Positions 38,479-47,167 are shown, counted from the first letter of the stretch. The stretch is DNA of 64,000 bases from Amphritea atlantica (GCA_024397875.1 CP073344.1:248001-312000), one strand, 5' to 3'. Notes: generated from the sequence alone by a model not told the origin. Numbers and translations are program-made.

Positions 38479-39645
38479 TTACTCACTAAACAGACTGAGC
38501 AGTTCGCCATATCCCTCGGTCGCCATCTCCTCCCGGGGAATAAAACGCAGAGCTGCCGAGTTGATACAGTAACGCAGCCCGGTGGGTTGCGGACCATCGC
38601 TGAACAGGTGCCCCAGGTGGGAATCAGCATACTGACTGCGCACCTCTGTCCGGGTTATGAAGAACTTGGTGTCGGTATGCTCGGAAACCGCTGAGTGGTT
38701 AATTGGCCGGGTAAAGCTCGGCCATCCGGTACCGGACTTAAACTTATCCTTAGACGAAAACAGCGGCTCTCCGCTAACAATATCTACGTAGATTCCCTGC
38801 CGCTTTTCATCCCAGTACTCATTCTGAAAGGCTCGCTCGGTGGCATCTTCCTGAGTGACCTCATATTGCAGTTCGGTCAATTGACTGCGCAGCTGTTGCT
38901 CGGAAGGTTTTTTGAACTGACTGTAACGGTTTGTTGTGCCTGTTTCCTGGCTGCTGACCATCTTGCTGGTGGCGGCCTGTTGCTGGCCACGGCCGAATTG
39001 GGTGAAGTCCGGGTGCAGGTCATCGCCCCAGGTTTTTTCCAGATACTGGTCGCGGCCTGATCTAAAACGGTAGTATTTATACCTCAGGGGATTCCGTTTG
39101 TAGTAATCCTGATGGTAATCCTCAGCGGGGTAAAACCGGGTCAGCTTTGTCAGTTCCGTTGCTAATGGTTTGCTATAGCGTCCGGAGGCTGCCAGCTCAG
39201 CCATCGATTGTTGTGCGATCAGATGCTGCTGTTCGTTGTGGTAGAACACGGCAGGACGGTACTGATTACCCCGGTCAACAAATGAGCCTTTGCCATCGGT
39301 CGGATCCATCTGCCGCCAGAGGGACTGGAGTAAACCCGCGTAGGTAATGACTTCGGGGTCATAGTAAACCTGTACTGATTCGGTATGACCGGTGCTGCCT
39401 GAAGAGACCTCTTGATAGGTCGGATCAGCCTTCTGACCACCGGCGTAACCTGAAACCGCTTCCCTGACGCCGGGAAGTTTTTCAAAGCCCGCTTCGGTAC
39501 ACCAGAAGCATCCTCCGGCAAAGGTAGCGACTTTAAGTCCCTGTTGCTGAAGATCCGCGCGCACCACTGTCTCCGGGCTGGCGGTCACGCTCAGCACGGT
39601 TATGCCCGTCAAGGCTGCTAAAAACACGGCTATCTTGGTTTTCAT
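38479..39645 (-). CDS. msrAB: Periplasmic methionine sulfoxide reductase MsrA-MsrB fusion
   Basis: A signal peptide is followed by an MsrA domain with [17 protein letters not shown] (catalytic Cys46) and YAGG; then a linker near residue 215-240 and an MsrB domain with [21 protein letters not shown] and the catalytic [11 protein letters not shown]. It repairs both S- and R-methionine sulfoxide in exported proteins, as do Neisseria PilB-type enzymes, but it lacks their thioredoxin domain. The MsrB resolving Cys (SGCGWPSF in PilB) is Thr here (SGTGWPSF), so recycling of MsrB must use another thiol. 388 residues. Confidence 0.92.
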   Translation of the reverse strand: MKTKIAVFLAALTGITVLSVTASPETVVRADLQQQGLKVATFAGGCFWCTEAGFEKLPGVREAVSGYAGGQKADPTYQEVSSGSTGHTESVQVYYDPEVITYAGLLQSLWRQMDPTDGKGSFVDRGNQYRPAVFYHNEQQHLIAQQSMAELAASGRYSKPLATELTKLTRFYPAEDYHQDYYKRNPLRYKYYRFRSGRDQYLEKTWGDDLHPDFTQFGRGQQQAATSKMVSSQETGTTNRYSQFKKPSEQQLRSQLTELQYEVTQEDATERAFQNEYWDEKRQGIYVDIVSGEPLFSSKDKFKSGTGWPSFTRPINHSAVSEHTDTKFFITRTEVRSQYADSHLGHLFSDGPQPTGLRYCINSAALRFIPREEMATEGYGELLSLFSE

Positions 39646-39798
39646 TGCTTACCTCTCCACAAATATCACTGAATGGGCTAACTTTACCTCCGGGCCATGA
39701 AATCAACCTGAAAATGCCATAATGGTGATGTTTGCTTTGACCCCCGTAAGGGGCTGTAGTATTTCTTGATGAATAAATGCTGAAATAATGGGGTGTTG

Positions 39799-40491
39799 AT
39801 GCCAGCTACAAATGAAAGTGTCATTCTGGATGAACTTCCCCCAGTTGAGCAGGGGTGTGTTATACAGGTCAGTGATGAAAGCGGTGCTTTTAAATATATT
39901 TCCCGCTTCTTTGGTATTGATGGCAGGGTCGTGATCAGCCGGTTACCGGCGGTTTCACAACTGAAACAAAGTGATATGGCCACCGATGAGCTGACCTACA
40001 GAGATACTTTTCCCAGTAAACGAAAGCTGGTGATGAGGATGATCTCCCATGGCCGGGTCTACGCTTTTGAAACTGAAGTTGTCGATCTGTTCCTGCTGGG
40101 GGGCCGATTACTGATGACAACCTATCCTAAAAAGATTCAATCGCGTTTACTGCGTAAGGAGCCACGTTATCCCTGTACGATTCCGGCGGAGCTGCTGATC
40201 GGGGAAAACAGTATCAGCGGGATTATGGTCAATTTCAGTACCGGCGGCGGTTTGTTGAAGCTGACTGCGGAGCAGGATCCGGAGTTGCTTCAGCAGGCTC
40301 GCAGCGAACAGTTGGCCTGTACTTTGAAACTGCAGCTGCCTTTCGATGATGAACCCTCCGAAGTGGATTCCAGGGTTATGTCTCTGTTCGTGGCCGAGCA
40401 GCATGCAGGTCTGGCTTTTACGGATGATCGCGAGGTGATTCTGCGTTACATCACGGCACTGAAGCTGGAGTCTGTCAGCGACTATTTTTGA
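39799..40491 (+). CDS. PilZ domain c-di-GMP-binding protein (YcgR-like)
   Basis: 230-residue protein with an N-terminal YcgR-like domain (about 1-110) and a PilZ domain. The c-di-GMP contacts are visible as RKEPR (119-123, RxxxR) and NFSTGG (145-150, NxSxxG). YcgR proteins slow the flagellar motor when c-di-GMP is high, but PilZ proteins of this layout also control exopolysaccharide or pili. The ATG at 39799 has GGGGTG 5 nt upstream; GTG and TTG codons just before it are alternatives. It is divergent from msrAB and convergent with selD. Confidence 0.88.
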   Translation: MPATNESVILDELPPVEQGCVIQVSDESGAFKYISRFFGIDGRVVISRLPAVSQLKQSDMATDELTYRDTFPSKRKLVMRMISHGRVYAFETEVVDLFLLGGRLLMTTYPKKIQSRLLRKEPRYPCTIPAELLIGENSISGIMVNFSTGGGLLKLTAEQDPELLQQARSEQLACTLKLQLPFDDEPSEVDSRVMSLFVAEQHAGLAFTDDREVILRYITALKLESVSDYF

Positions 40492-40534
40492 CGGAGTTAT
40501 TCTGTCAGGAATAACCCCGATTTTTTCTGGCTGC

Positions 40535-42766
40535 TTACATCAACGACACCGCGTCGTTACTCTCCTGTCGGACACTGCCGATAGCGCAGGCTGTTGTATA
40601 GCCTGCCGCCTGCAGTTCGGCAATCACCGCGTCCGCCTGATCTGAACTGACCGCTGCCAGTAGTCCGCCCGCGGTTTGCGGGTCAAATAGGAGCTCGGTG
40701 ACGCTATCACTGCTGAACTCATCCAGATTATCAATGGTATGTTCAAACTTCCGGTTCTGAGGATGCAAAGAACTGAAAAGCCCTGCCCGGAGGCAGGGCA
40801 GTGCGCCCTCCATAACGGGTAGTTTTTCCAGCCACAGACGTGCTCCAAGACCGGATCCATCGAGCATCTCATGCAGGTGCCCCAGCAGACCAAAACCAGT
40901 GATGTCGGTACAGGCATGAGCCCCGGCCTCGGTGAGAATTCTGCTGGCCTGGTAATTGGACTGCAGCATATGTTGCAGTGCCTGACTTATCCAGCGGCCC
41001 TGAGCCTGGCTGCGCATATCACTGGCAAACAGCGTGCCCGTGCCCAGGGGTTTGGTGATAATTAAGCGGTCTCCCGGTTGCAGTCCTTGCTTGGTGAGCA
41101 ACTGTTGACGGTCTGCCAGACCATTGATGGTGAATCCCAGTGTCAGCTCAGAGCCTTCTGATGTGTGGCCACCGATCAGACTGATAGCGCACTCCGTAAA
41201 AACCTTACTGGCTCCGAGTAACAGGTGACGGAGCCGCTGCTCGATAATCTCATCGCTGGCATGGGGCAGGCTGACAATGGCCTGTGCACTGTGAGGGATT
41301 GCGCCCATGGCGAAAATATCCCCCAGGGCATGGTTTGCCGCAATCTGGCCAAACAGAAAATCATCGTTGACCAACTGACGGAAACTATCGACGGACTGCA
41401 CCAGTAGTTTGCCCTGAGGCACCTCTATGACGGCGGCATCGTCGGGACGGTTAAGGCCGATCTCAATCTCGTTGGGCGGTGGAGGAAGTTGTTTCAGTAC
41501 CCGGTTGAGAATACTGTGGCCCACTTTTGCACCGCAACCCCCGCAGCGCATATCCGGGTTCTCAATTTTCAGCTGCGTACCGGGTACCTGATCGGGCAAC
41601 TGGGTCAGATCACTGAAACGACGCATGAACTTCTGATCAATACTGTCTTTCCAGCGCCACACCCAGGCACCGGCAAAACTGAACGGCCCGCGGGAGGCGA
41701 CCGCATAGCGATCACCAGTGCTGATAAGGCTGAGAAACTGTTTTTGCGGCTTGAAGCGGGTCAGTGTCTTCCCCACCAGAGCCGCCTGCAGGTTGCGTAA
41801 TAGCGGTGCTCCCTGGCGCACAGCAAAGACCCCGGCTTTGGGCCGCGGATAGTTAACCATATCGGCTATATCACCGGCGGCAAAAATCTCTGGATGGGAA
41901 CGTGATTGCAGATAGTCATTGACCCGGATGCATCCGTTTTCCGAGCATTCAAGTCCGGCCCGGGCTGGCCATTGGGCACCGGTGGCAGAGGTTGCCCAGA
42001 TAATCTCATCCAGTTCGATAACGTCTCCGGACTCACCGATCACCCGTCCCTGTTTGACCTGAGCGACCCGGAAGTTTGTATGTAGTTGAATATTGCGTTG
42101 TTTCAGCACCCTCAGGTAGCGATTCTTTACCCGAGTATTATGACCCGTCAGAATCTGCTGTGGTCCGCAAATGATATGGAAGTGCAGATGGCTGGTGCGT
42201 CGCTGCTCTTTACTGAGCATCTTGTGCAGTTTGTACTGCATCGCCAGCATCACTTCGACAGCACTGGCGCCTCCGCCGACCGTGCCGATGTGGATGTCCT
42301 GAAGATCATCACCCTGCATGACACGGTCCTGCAAGGATTCCCAGTAATCCAGCAACGGTTTAACCGGCTTAACACCGGTGGTGAACTCGGTCGCTCCGGG
42401 AATGGTTGTCAGGTCTGGTGTTGAGCCGGTGTCGATACTCAGCAGGTCGTAACTGAAATCCGGATGATTGAGACACTGTACCGTGCGGTTGACCGGATCG
42501 ATTCCAATCACTGAGTCTTCAATAAAGTCGATGCCGGCATAACGACAGAATCGGCCCAGGTCGATATGTACCTGATCGAAACTGTAATGTCCGGCAATCA
42601 AGCCAGGCAGCATACCGGAATAGGGCGTCTGCACCTGATTCGAGATCAGCGTAATACGAACCCCTGACGGCTTATTCATCGCCATCATGAGCAGAGCGAT
42701 AGCGTGAGCGTGTCCTCCTCCGAGAAAGATCAGGTGTTTACTTGCGGGGGTGGGGTCCTGTTGCAT
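40535..42766 (-). CDS. selD: Bifunctional NAD(P)H dehydrogenase-like FAD protein/selenide, water dikinase
   Basis: 743-residue fusion. Residues 1-400 form an FAD-dependent pyridine nucleotide oxidoreductase (LIFLGGGHAHAIALL, TVGGGASAVEV, EIFAAGDIAD). Residues about 405-743 are SelD, with CGGCGAK giving catalytic Cys411 and Lys414 (Cys, not selenocysteine). SelD makes selenophosphate for Sec-tRNA and selenouridine. The fused oxidoreductase may deliver reduced selenium. No selA, selB or mnmH is in the window. A strong terminator and a structured, Fur-boxed stretch lie directly upstream, so selD may be under RNA-based or iron control. Confidence 0.93.
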   Translation of the reverse strand: MQQDPTPASKHLIFLGGGHAHAIALLMMAMNKPSGVRITLISNQVQTPYSGMLPGLIAGHYSFDQVHIDLGRFCRYAGIDFIEDSVIGIDPVNRTVQCLNHPDFSYDLLSIDTGSTPDLTTIPGATEFTTGVKPVKPLLDYWESLQDRVMQGDDLQDIHIGTVGGGASAVEVMLAMQYKLHKMLSKEQRRTSHLHFHIICGPQQILTGHNTRVKNRYLRVLKQRNIQLHTNFRVAQVKQGRVIGESGDVIELDEIIWATSATGAQWPARAGLECSENGCIRVNDYLQSRSHPEIFAAGDIADMVNYPRPKAGVFAVRQGAPLLRNLQAALVGKTLTRFKPQKQFLSLISTGDRYAVASRGPFSFAGAWVWRWKDSIDQKFMRRFSDLTQLPDQVPGTQLKIENPDMRCGGCGAKVGHSILNRVLKQLPPPPNEIEIGLNRPDDAAVIEVPQGKLLVQSVDSFRQLVNDDFLFGQIAANHALGDIFAMGAIPHSAQAIVSLPHASDEIIEQRLRHLLLGASKVFTECAISLIGGHTSEGSELTLGFTINGLADRQQLLTKQGLQPGDRLIITKPLGTGTLFASDMRSQAQGRWISQALQHMLQSNYQASRILTEAGAHACTDITGFGLLGHLHEMLDGSGLGARLWLEKLPVMEGALPCLRAGLFSSLHPQNRKFEHTIDNLDEFSSDSVTELLFDPQTAGGLLAAVSSDQADAVIAELQAAGYTTACAIGSVRQESNDAVSLM

Positions 42767-42825
42767 CGGTGCTCGGCCTGTTAAAAAGTTTGCTATATAT
42801 TAGCGAATAAATGGCCGGAGATAAG

Positions 42826-42853
42826 AAAAAAATACCGGGTGCGTGCACCCGGT
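42826..42853 (-). terminator. Intrinsic terminator upstream of selD
   Basis: On the minus strand ACCGGGTG (42853-42846) and CACCCGGT (42841-42834) form an 8-bp GC-rich stem with a CACG loop, followed by A and seven T (42832-42826). It ends 59 nt before the selD ATG, so it closes a transcript that begins further upstream on the same strand. Confidence 0.9.
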
Positions 42854-43045
42854 CAATATTAACAAGAGCCTGATAGTACCAGCAAGGACCCGGGTGAGAG
42901 CTGAAAAGCCAGCCCACACCTTAAAAAACGGTACTTAACTGTATATCACAACCCGTAAGCAAGGTGGGGGAGCTGGCCAAATCAGCCCCTCCACCTGCGG
43001 CAGATTACCGGTGAGGTGAGAGCAATCTGTCAGTGCTTACGAGCA
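42826..43045 (-). ncRNA. Candidate structured RNA (sRNA or riboswitch-like leader of selD)
   Basis: About 220 nt on the minus strand from a predicted start near 43045 to the terminator. Domain 1 is a three-way junction. P1 pairs 43034-43041 (CGTAAGCA) with 42954-42961 (TGCTTACG). P2 pairs 43024-43029 with 43001-43006 (CAGATT/AATCTG). P3 is 14 bp with one mismatch, 42983-42996 with 42962-42975. Joints are 4, 4 and 0 nt, so P3 stacks on P1. Domain 2 is AGTACC/GGTACT (42930-42935 with 42875-42880) around an 11-position stem (42893-42920). The promoter is TTGATA-17-TACCAT under a Fur box. No open frame with a ribosome-binding site was seen. Confidence 0.6.
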
Positions 43046-43064
43046 GGATTGATGGTAATGCAAA

Positions 43065-43079
43065 TGATAATGACTATCA
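43065..43079. promoter_or_regulatory. Fur box
   Basis: TGATAATGACTATCA matches the 7-1-7 Fur consensus TGATAATnATTATCA at all but one position. It overlaps the -35/spacer of a minus-strand promoter (TTGATA, then TACCAT at 43057-43052) reading into the structured RNA. It also lies about 210-225 bp upstream of the GCS2-type ligase gene on the plus strand, so either or both could be iron-regulated. Confidence 0.75.
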
Positions 43080-43288
43080 ATAACTATTTTGTTGGTTTAT
43101 TGTTTATAAACTGATCCGCTCCGGAATATCCTGCGTCTACAGGCGTTGAGTGGGTTTATAAGTGGCTATGCAAAGGTTTTCCCATAGGATATCCACAGAA
43201 ACCGGGGATAAAAACTGATCCTGATCACTTATTAACATTGAAGAATAACGGCGCTGCGTCTTAACTGAGTGTAACGGTGCTACCCGAA

Positions 43289-44782
43289 ATGGATCTGATA
43301 ATGGGACTGGAGATTAAGAAGTCTGAATTTACCCGGCAGGACTATGAGCGCTTCACCCGTAAGTTGTTTGGTAATCTGGATGAGCTTGCTCAGTTGCTGC
43401 AGCAGCCAGGCTTCGGATTGGGAGCCACTACGCTGGGAGCCGAGCTTGAACTTTATATCGTTGATAAGCTGGGTCGGCCACTACTGGTGAACAACGAGGT
43501 ACAGACGCAGTTGGGGGACCCGCAGCTGACGCTGGAGCTGAACCGCTACAATCTTGAATACAACCTGACCCCGGTGGCGATGGCGGGACGGCCTTTTGCC
43601 GCCATCGAGTCTGAAATCCGCAGGGTATTGGCGCGGCTCAATACTCTGATCGAGCCCCATGACGGCCGGATATTACCGATTGGCATCCTGCCGACACTGC
43701 AGCGTAAAGACTTTGGCTTACACGCGATGACCGATCTGTCACGTTACCACGTACTCACCCGGGCGCTGGCTGAGATCCGCGGTAAGACGGTAGCAATCCG
43801 CATTGATGGCGAAGATCCGATCTCGCTGCGTGCGTCTGATGTCACCCTGGAGGGCGCCAATACATCACTGCAGATGCATTATCGCGTCACTCCCGGGCTG
43901 TTTGCTGACAGCTATAATGCGATACAGCTGGTGACCCCTCTGGTGCTGGCGATCTCGGCAAACTCGCCGTTTCTGCTGGGCAACCGGCTCTGGCATGAGA
44001 CCCGTATCCCATTGTTTAAACAGGCGATTGATGGCAGCGGTAACTGTTCGGTGCAAACCGGAGAGGCGGAGCGAGTCAGCTTTGGTCATGGCTGGGTCAG
44101 GCATGGAGTGCATGAGTTGTTTGCAGAAACAGTATACCTGCATAAGCCGATCCTGCCGGTGTGTGAACAAAAACAAGGCGGTACCGGTCGGGCGGGAGAC
44201 AATCTCTCTCTGTTCGAACTGACACTGCACCAGGGTACCGTATGGCCCTGGAATCGCCCGGTGTATGATCCGGTCGATGGCGGTCATCTGCGTATTGAGA
44301 TCCGTTCATTACCGGCGGGACCCAGCCCCTGCGATATGATGGCAAATGCAGCCTTGATTATCGGGCTGGCTGAAGGGCTGCGTCCACGTATTGAGGAGAT
44401 CATTCCGGCGTTGCCCTTTAAAACCCTGGAATATAATTTCTATCAGGCTGCCCGGTTTGGCATGGGGGCACAACTGATGTGGCCGAACGGCCCCCGCGAG
44501 CAGTTAACCCGGCTTCCGGTTGTGGATATCGTGACCGATCTGTTGCCGATTGCACGTAAAGGTCTGCTGGGGGCGGGAATCCATCCGGCGGAGGTGGATT
44601 ACTATCTGGGCATTATCCGTCAGCGCCTGCAGGCGAAAACCAATGGCGCCTGCTGGCAATTGCGCCAGTTTGAGCGGTTATCCCGTTCGCAGGCCAGGCG
44701 ACGGGCGTTGCGCTGTATGCTGGAACACTACATCGATCACTGTGGCAATAATCGTCCGGTGGCCGAATGGGAGGATATATGA
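43289..44782 (+). CDS. GCS2-type glutamate-cysteine ligase family protein
   Basis: About 497 residues of the carboxylate-amine ligase (GCS2) family, which makes gamma-glutamyl or similar amide bonds with ATP. TTLGAELELYIVD holds the metal-binding Glu pattern; LNRYNLEYNLTP and GGHLRIEIRSLPAGPSP (catalytic-site segments) are typical. Canonical GshA of E. coli belongs to another subclass, so the substrate may not be Cys. Start codon uncertain: ATG 43289 (GGTG 9 nt upstream), ATG 43301 or GTG 43277. The stop overlaps the next gene by 4 bp (ATGA), so the ligase and a hydrolase are made together. Confidence 0.8.
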   Translation: MDLIMGLEIKKSEFTRQDYERFTRKLFGNLDELAQLLQQPGFGLGATTLGAELELYIVDKLGRPLLVNNEVQTQLGDPQLTLELNRYNLEYNLTPVAMAGRPFAAIESEIRRVLARLNTLIEPHDGRILPIGILPTLQRKDFGLHAMTDLSRYHVLTRALAEIRGKTVAIRIDGEDPISLRASDVTLEGANTSLQMHYRVTPGLFADSYNAIQLVTPLVLAISANSPFLLGNRLWHETRIPLFKQAIDGSGNCSVQTGEAERVSFGHGWVRHGVHELFAETVYLHKPILPVCEQKQGGTGRAGDNLSLFELTLHQGTVWPWNRPVYDPVDGGHLRIEIRSLPAGPSPCDMMANAALIIGLAEGLRPRIEEIIPALPFKTLEYNFYQAARFGMGAQLMWPNGPREQLTRLPVVDIVTDLLPIARKGLLGAGIHPAEVDYYLGIIRQRLQAKTNGACWQLRQFERLSRSQARRRALRCMLEHYIDHCGNNRPVAEWEDI

Positions 44783-45852
44783 TGGTGCGACAGTCCCACC
44801 CGATACAGTTTATTCACAACCCTGATCCCACTTCACTATCGCAGGAGGTGGGTGAGTTTCTCCGGCACCTGGGCGGCCCCACCCTGATCGTTGTGGATGG
44901 CCGGGATAACAGTCGCTGTCGGGCTGTGGCCACCCTGTTGCATGGCAATGAGCCTTCGGGAGTTAAAGCGCTGCTTAAATGGCTGCGCACCGGCGAACGG
45001 CCCGCGGTTAAGCTGATCTGTCTGATCGCTTCAGTACAAACGGCCTTGCATGAGACTCTTTTTTGTCACCGTCAGATTCCGGGACAGCGGGATATGAACC
45101 GCTGTTTTAACCCTCCGTTTGATGATCATCCGGGGCATGTTGCCCGACACTTTTTAGAACTGCTGGAGCACTATCAGCCTGAAGCGCTGCTGGATATTCA
45201 TAACACCTCGGGTATGAGCCCCTCATTTGGCGTGGTGACCTATGAAAGCCCGGAGCATGAAGCACTGATCGCACTGTTTACCCGGCGTATGATTGTGACT
45301 GAGCTGCGCTTAGGCGCCCTGATGGAGCACAGCAGCGAGCGGTTACCGGTGGTCACCATTGAGTGTGGTGGTGCAGCACAACCGGAATCTGATCAGGTGG
45401 CCTGGGAAGGGTTACAGCGATACCTGTTTAACGAACAGGTGTTGCGGCCTGAGCCCGGATTGATTATGGATCTGTACAAAGATGCGGTAAGGCTACAGTT
45501 GTTACCGGGATGCCGGATCGCGTTTGCCGCTCAGCCGGTGCCCGGTGCTGATCTGACCGTCCCTTTCGATGTGGAAAAATTTAATTTTGGCACGATCCCG
45601 GCGCTGACCCGTCTGGGCTGGCTCGGACCGCGGGGAATGTCGGTGTTCCGGGTACAAAGTGCTACCGGTGGTGATGTGTTACCACACTTCTTTCTTAACC
45701 GGGCATCGGGGCTGTACTCTGCGCAGCAACAGAAACTCTTTATGATTACCACCAATCCTGCGATCGCCCTGAGTGATTGTCTGCTTTATGCCTGTGCCGA
45801 TATAGAACTGGATCAGGTGATAGAAACGGCGACCGGGAAAGGGGTTGAATAG
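44779..45852 (+). CDS. Succinylglutamate desuccinylase/aspartoacylase-like metallohydrolase
   Basis: Zinc amidohydrolase of the M14/AstE-AspA group, 357 residues. Zinc and substrate residues are visible: HGNEPSG (H55, E58), RDMNR (about 105-108), LDIHNTSG (H141) and a C-terminal TIECGG with the likely catalytic Glu. These enzymes cleave N-acyl amino acids or related amides. Translational coupling to a GCS2-type ligase suggests one makes and one trims or recycles the same amide compound. The arginine succinyltransferase (ast) genes are not nearby, so a role in arginine breakdown is unlikely. Confidence 0.82.
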   Translation: MMVRQSHPIQFIHNPDPTSLSQEVGEFLRHLGGPTLIVVDGRDNSRCRAVATLLHGNEPSGVKALLKWLRTGERPAVKLICLIASVQTALHETLFCHRQIPGQRDMNRCFNPPFDDHPGHVARHFLELLEHYQPEALLDIHNTSGMSPSFGVVTYESPEHEALIALFTRRMIVTELRLGALMEHSSERLPVVTIECGGAAQPESDQVAWEGLQRYLFNEQVLRPEPGLIMDLYKDAVRLQLLPGCRIAFAAQPVPGADLTVPFDVEKFNFGTIPALTRLGWLGPRGMSVFRVQSATGGDVLPHFFLNRASGLYSAQQQKLFMITTNPAIALSDCLLYACADIELDQVIETATGKGVE

Positions 45853-45910
45853 AATCTGTCCAGGTTTATGAGATCCCCGCGTGACGGGCTATGATGACCC
45901 CTTTCTTTGG

Positions 45911-45956
45911 TTATGCATAGTTTTCCCCAGAGGTTATGCACAGATATTGTGGGTAA
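45911..45956. other. Cluster of DnaA-box-like 9-mers in a convergent intergenic gap
   Basis: TTATGCATA (45911-45919), TTATGCACA (45934-45942, fits TTWTNCACA) and TTACCCACA on the minus strand (45956-45948) lie within 46 bp, with TTTTCCCC between the first two. The gap separates two converging genes and needs no promoter, so the cluster is unexplained. It is too small for an origin. Confidence 0.35.
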
Positions 45957-46009
45957 CTTTTCAGGCATCTTGATTCGGCGATTCAGGGCAGTTGTACACA
46001 CGCTGGTTG

Positions 46010-47080
46010 TCACCCGCACTGCTTCAGAATAGCCACCCCCTGTTTATAACCCAGTCCACCATTGCCATGGACTGCGCCAACATGGTGAGCCGGGCTGGCA
46101 GTCAGTTGCTGGTGCATTTCGATCAGACTATTGAGGGCGGGGTTGTTCCATGGGCCCTTTGCCAGGTTCATCCCTCCGGTAATGGTTATCAGGTGTTGTT
46201 CAAGGAAGGCGGGCACCTGTTCCAGCAGATCAACCAGTCCACTGGTCAGCAGAAAGGCGATTGGCACCACCGGGTAGCAGGTGTAAACCTCCAGCAGGGC
46301 ATCACCGTTACGAAATGCCAGGGCAAAATCGGTATCCGCTTGTTCACAGGCTGCCCGGTAGGCGGTTTCAAGATGGTCGTAGCTGACAATATCTTCCACA
46401 TGTTGCTGGCCATCGCTGGGCAGGAAACCCAGCCCGACACCGGCAACCTCAAGGCATTCCCGGCTGGTAACCGGTAACTGTCGGGCCGTTTCGGTACTAC
46501 TGAGCAGTAAACGACCGGAGAAATCTATTAGTGGATTAGCGCAATCAACACCTCTGAAGAGTGGGGTAATATGGTTGTACCAGCGCTCATCGGGTAGTTG
46601 TTCGGCTGATAAGCGGTCTGACACCACGTTGCGATAACTGCACTTATAGTTTTCAAACAGATGGTGGGCCAGTTGCTGAAACAGTTGCGCATCGGCACCG
46701 TGGCGGTGGATAAACTGTTCCGCCAGTTCGTTATAGGCGGTGGTCAGGGGATAGTCGTCGCCATAGATCGCCATCAGGTCGAGACGTTGCTGGCGTTCAT
46801 AGCCGCTGCGTAACATATCTTTACCGCTGATCACGACGGCATCGGTCTTGCCATTGAGAATCAGCTGTCGGGCATCGGCCAGTGCTTCAATCGGACCGCA
46901 GCCGCTGCGATAGTGATGTGTTTCCAGCGGGCTGTGCCAGGGGGTGCTGAGGGGGTCTATGACCAGCTCGGTTAAGCGGGCCCCCTGCTGATGCAGGGAT
47001 GCTTCCAGATCCAGACAGTGCTTCAGGGAGCCACTGTCGTCGACGGTTTTTGCTGCGGCAATTATCAGGGCCTGTGTCAT
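46010..47080 (-). CDS. Divergent thiolase-fold protein
   Basis: 356 residues that read as a shortened, divergent thiolase. RSGCGPIEALADARQLILNGKTDAVVISGKDML resembles the nucleophile-Cys helix and GG-E-M region, and the end HVGAVHGNGGLGYKQGVAILKQ resembles the C-terminal thiolase motif with its catalytic-site glycines and His. Usual thiolases are about 390 residues. Whether it forms or cleaves C-C bonds is uncertain; SCP2-thiolase-like proteins often act in unusual pathways. It is convergent with the hydrolase gene and stands alone. Confidence 0.65.
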   Translation of the reverse strand: MTQALIIAAAKTVDDSGSLKHCLDLEASLHQQGARLTELVIDPLSTPWHSPLETHHYRSGCGPIEALADARQLILNGKTDAVVISGKDMLRSGYERQQRLDLMAIYGDDYPLTTAYNELAEQFIHRHGADAQLFQQLAHHLFENYKCSYRNVVSDRLSAEQLPDERWYNHITPLFRGVDCANPLIDFSGRLLLSSTETARQLPVTSRECLEVAGVGLGFLPSDGQQHVEDIVSYDHLETAYRAACEQADTDFALAFRNGDALLEVYTCYPVVPIAFLLTSGLVDLLEQVPAFLEQHLITITGGMNLAKGPWNNPALNSLIEMHQQLTASPAHHVGAVHGNGGLGYKQGVAILKQCG

Positions 47081-47167
47081 AGCGCTATTCCTCGGATAAG
47101 GGGAGGCTATCTTATCAGGGTTTTCCTGTATTTTGTAACGATAAGGTGAAAGGCTCTGGGAGGGCGC

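Noticed and set aside
42842..43064. Structured region as 6S, SRP, tmRNA, RNase P RNA or tRNA-Sec
   Set aside because: None of the conserved cores is present (no GGAAGGAAGC-type SRP loop, no tmRNA tag region, no RNase P GAAAGTCCGGGC). tRNA-Sec would show an 8-bp acceptor and long variable arm, which are absent.
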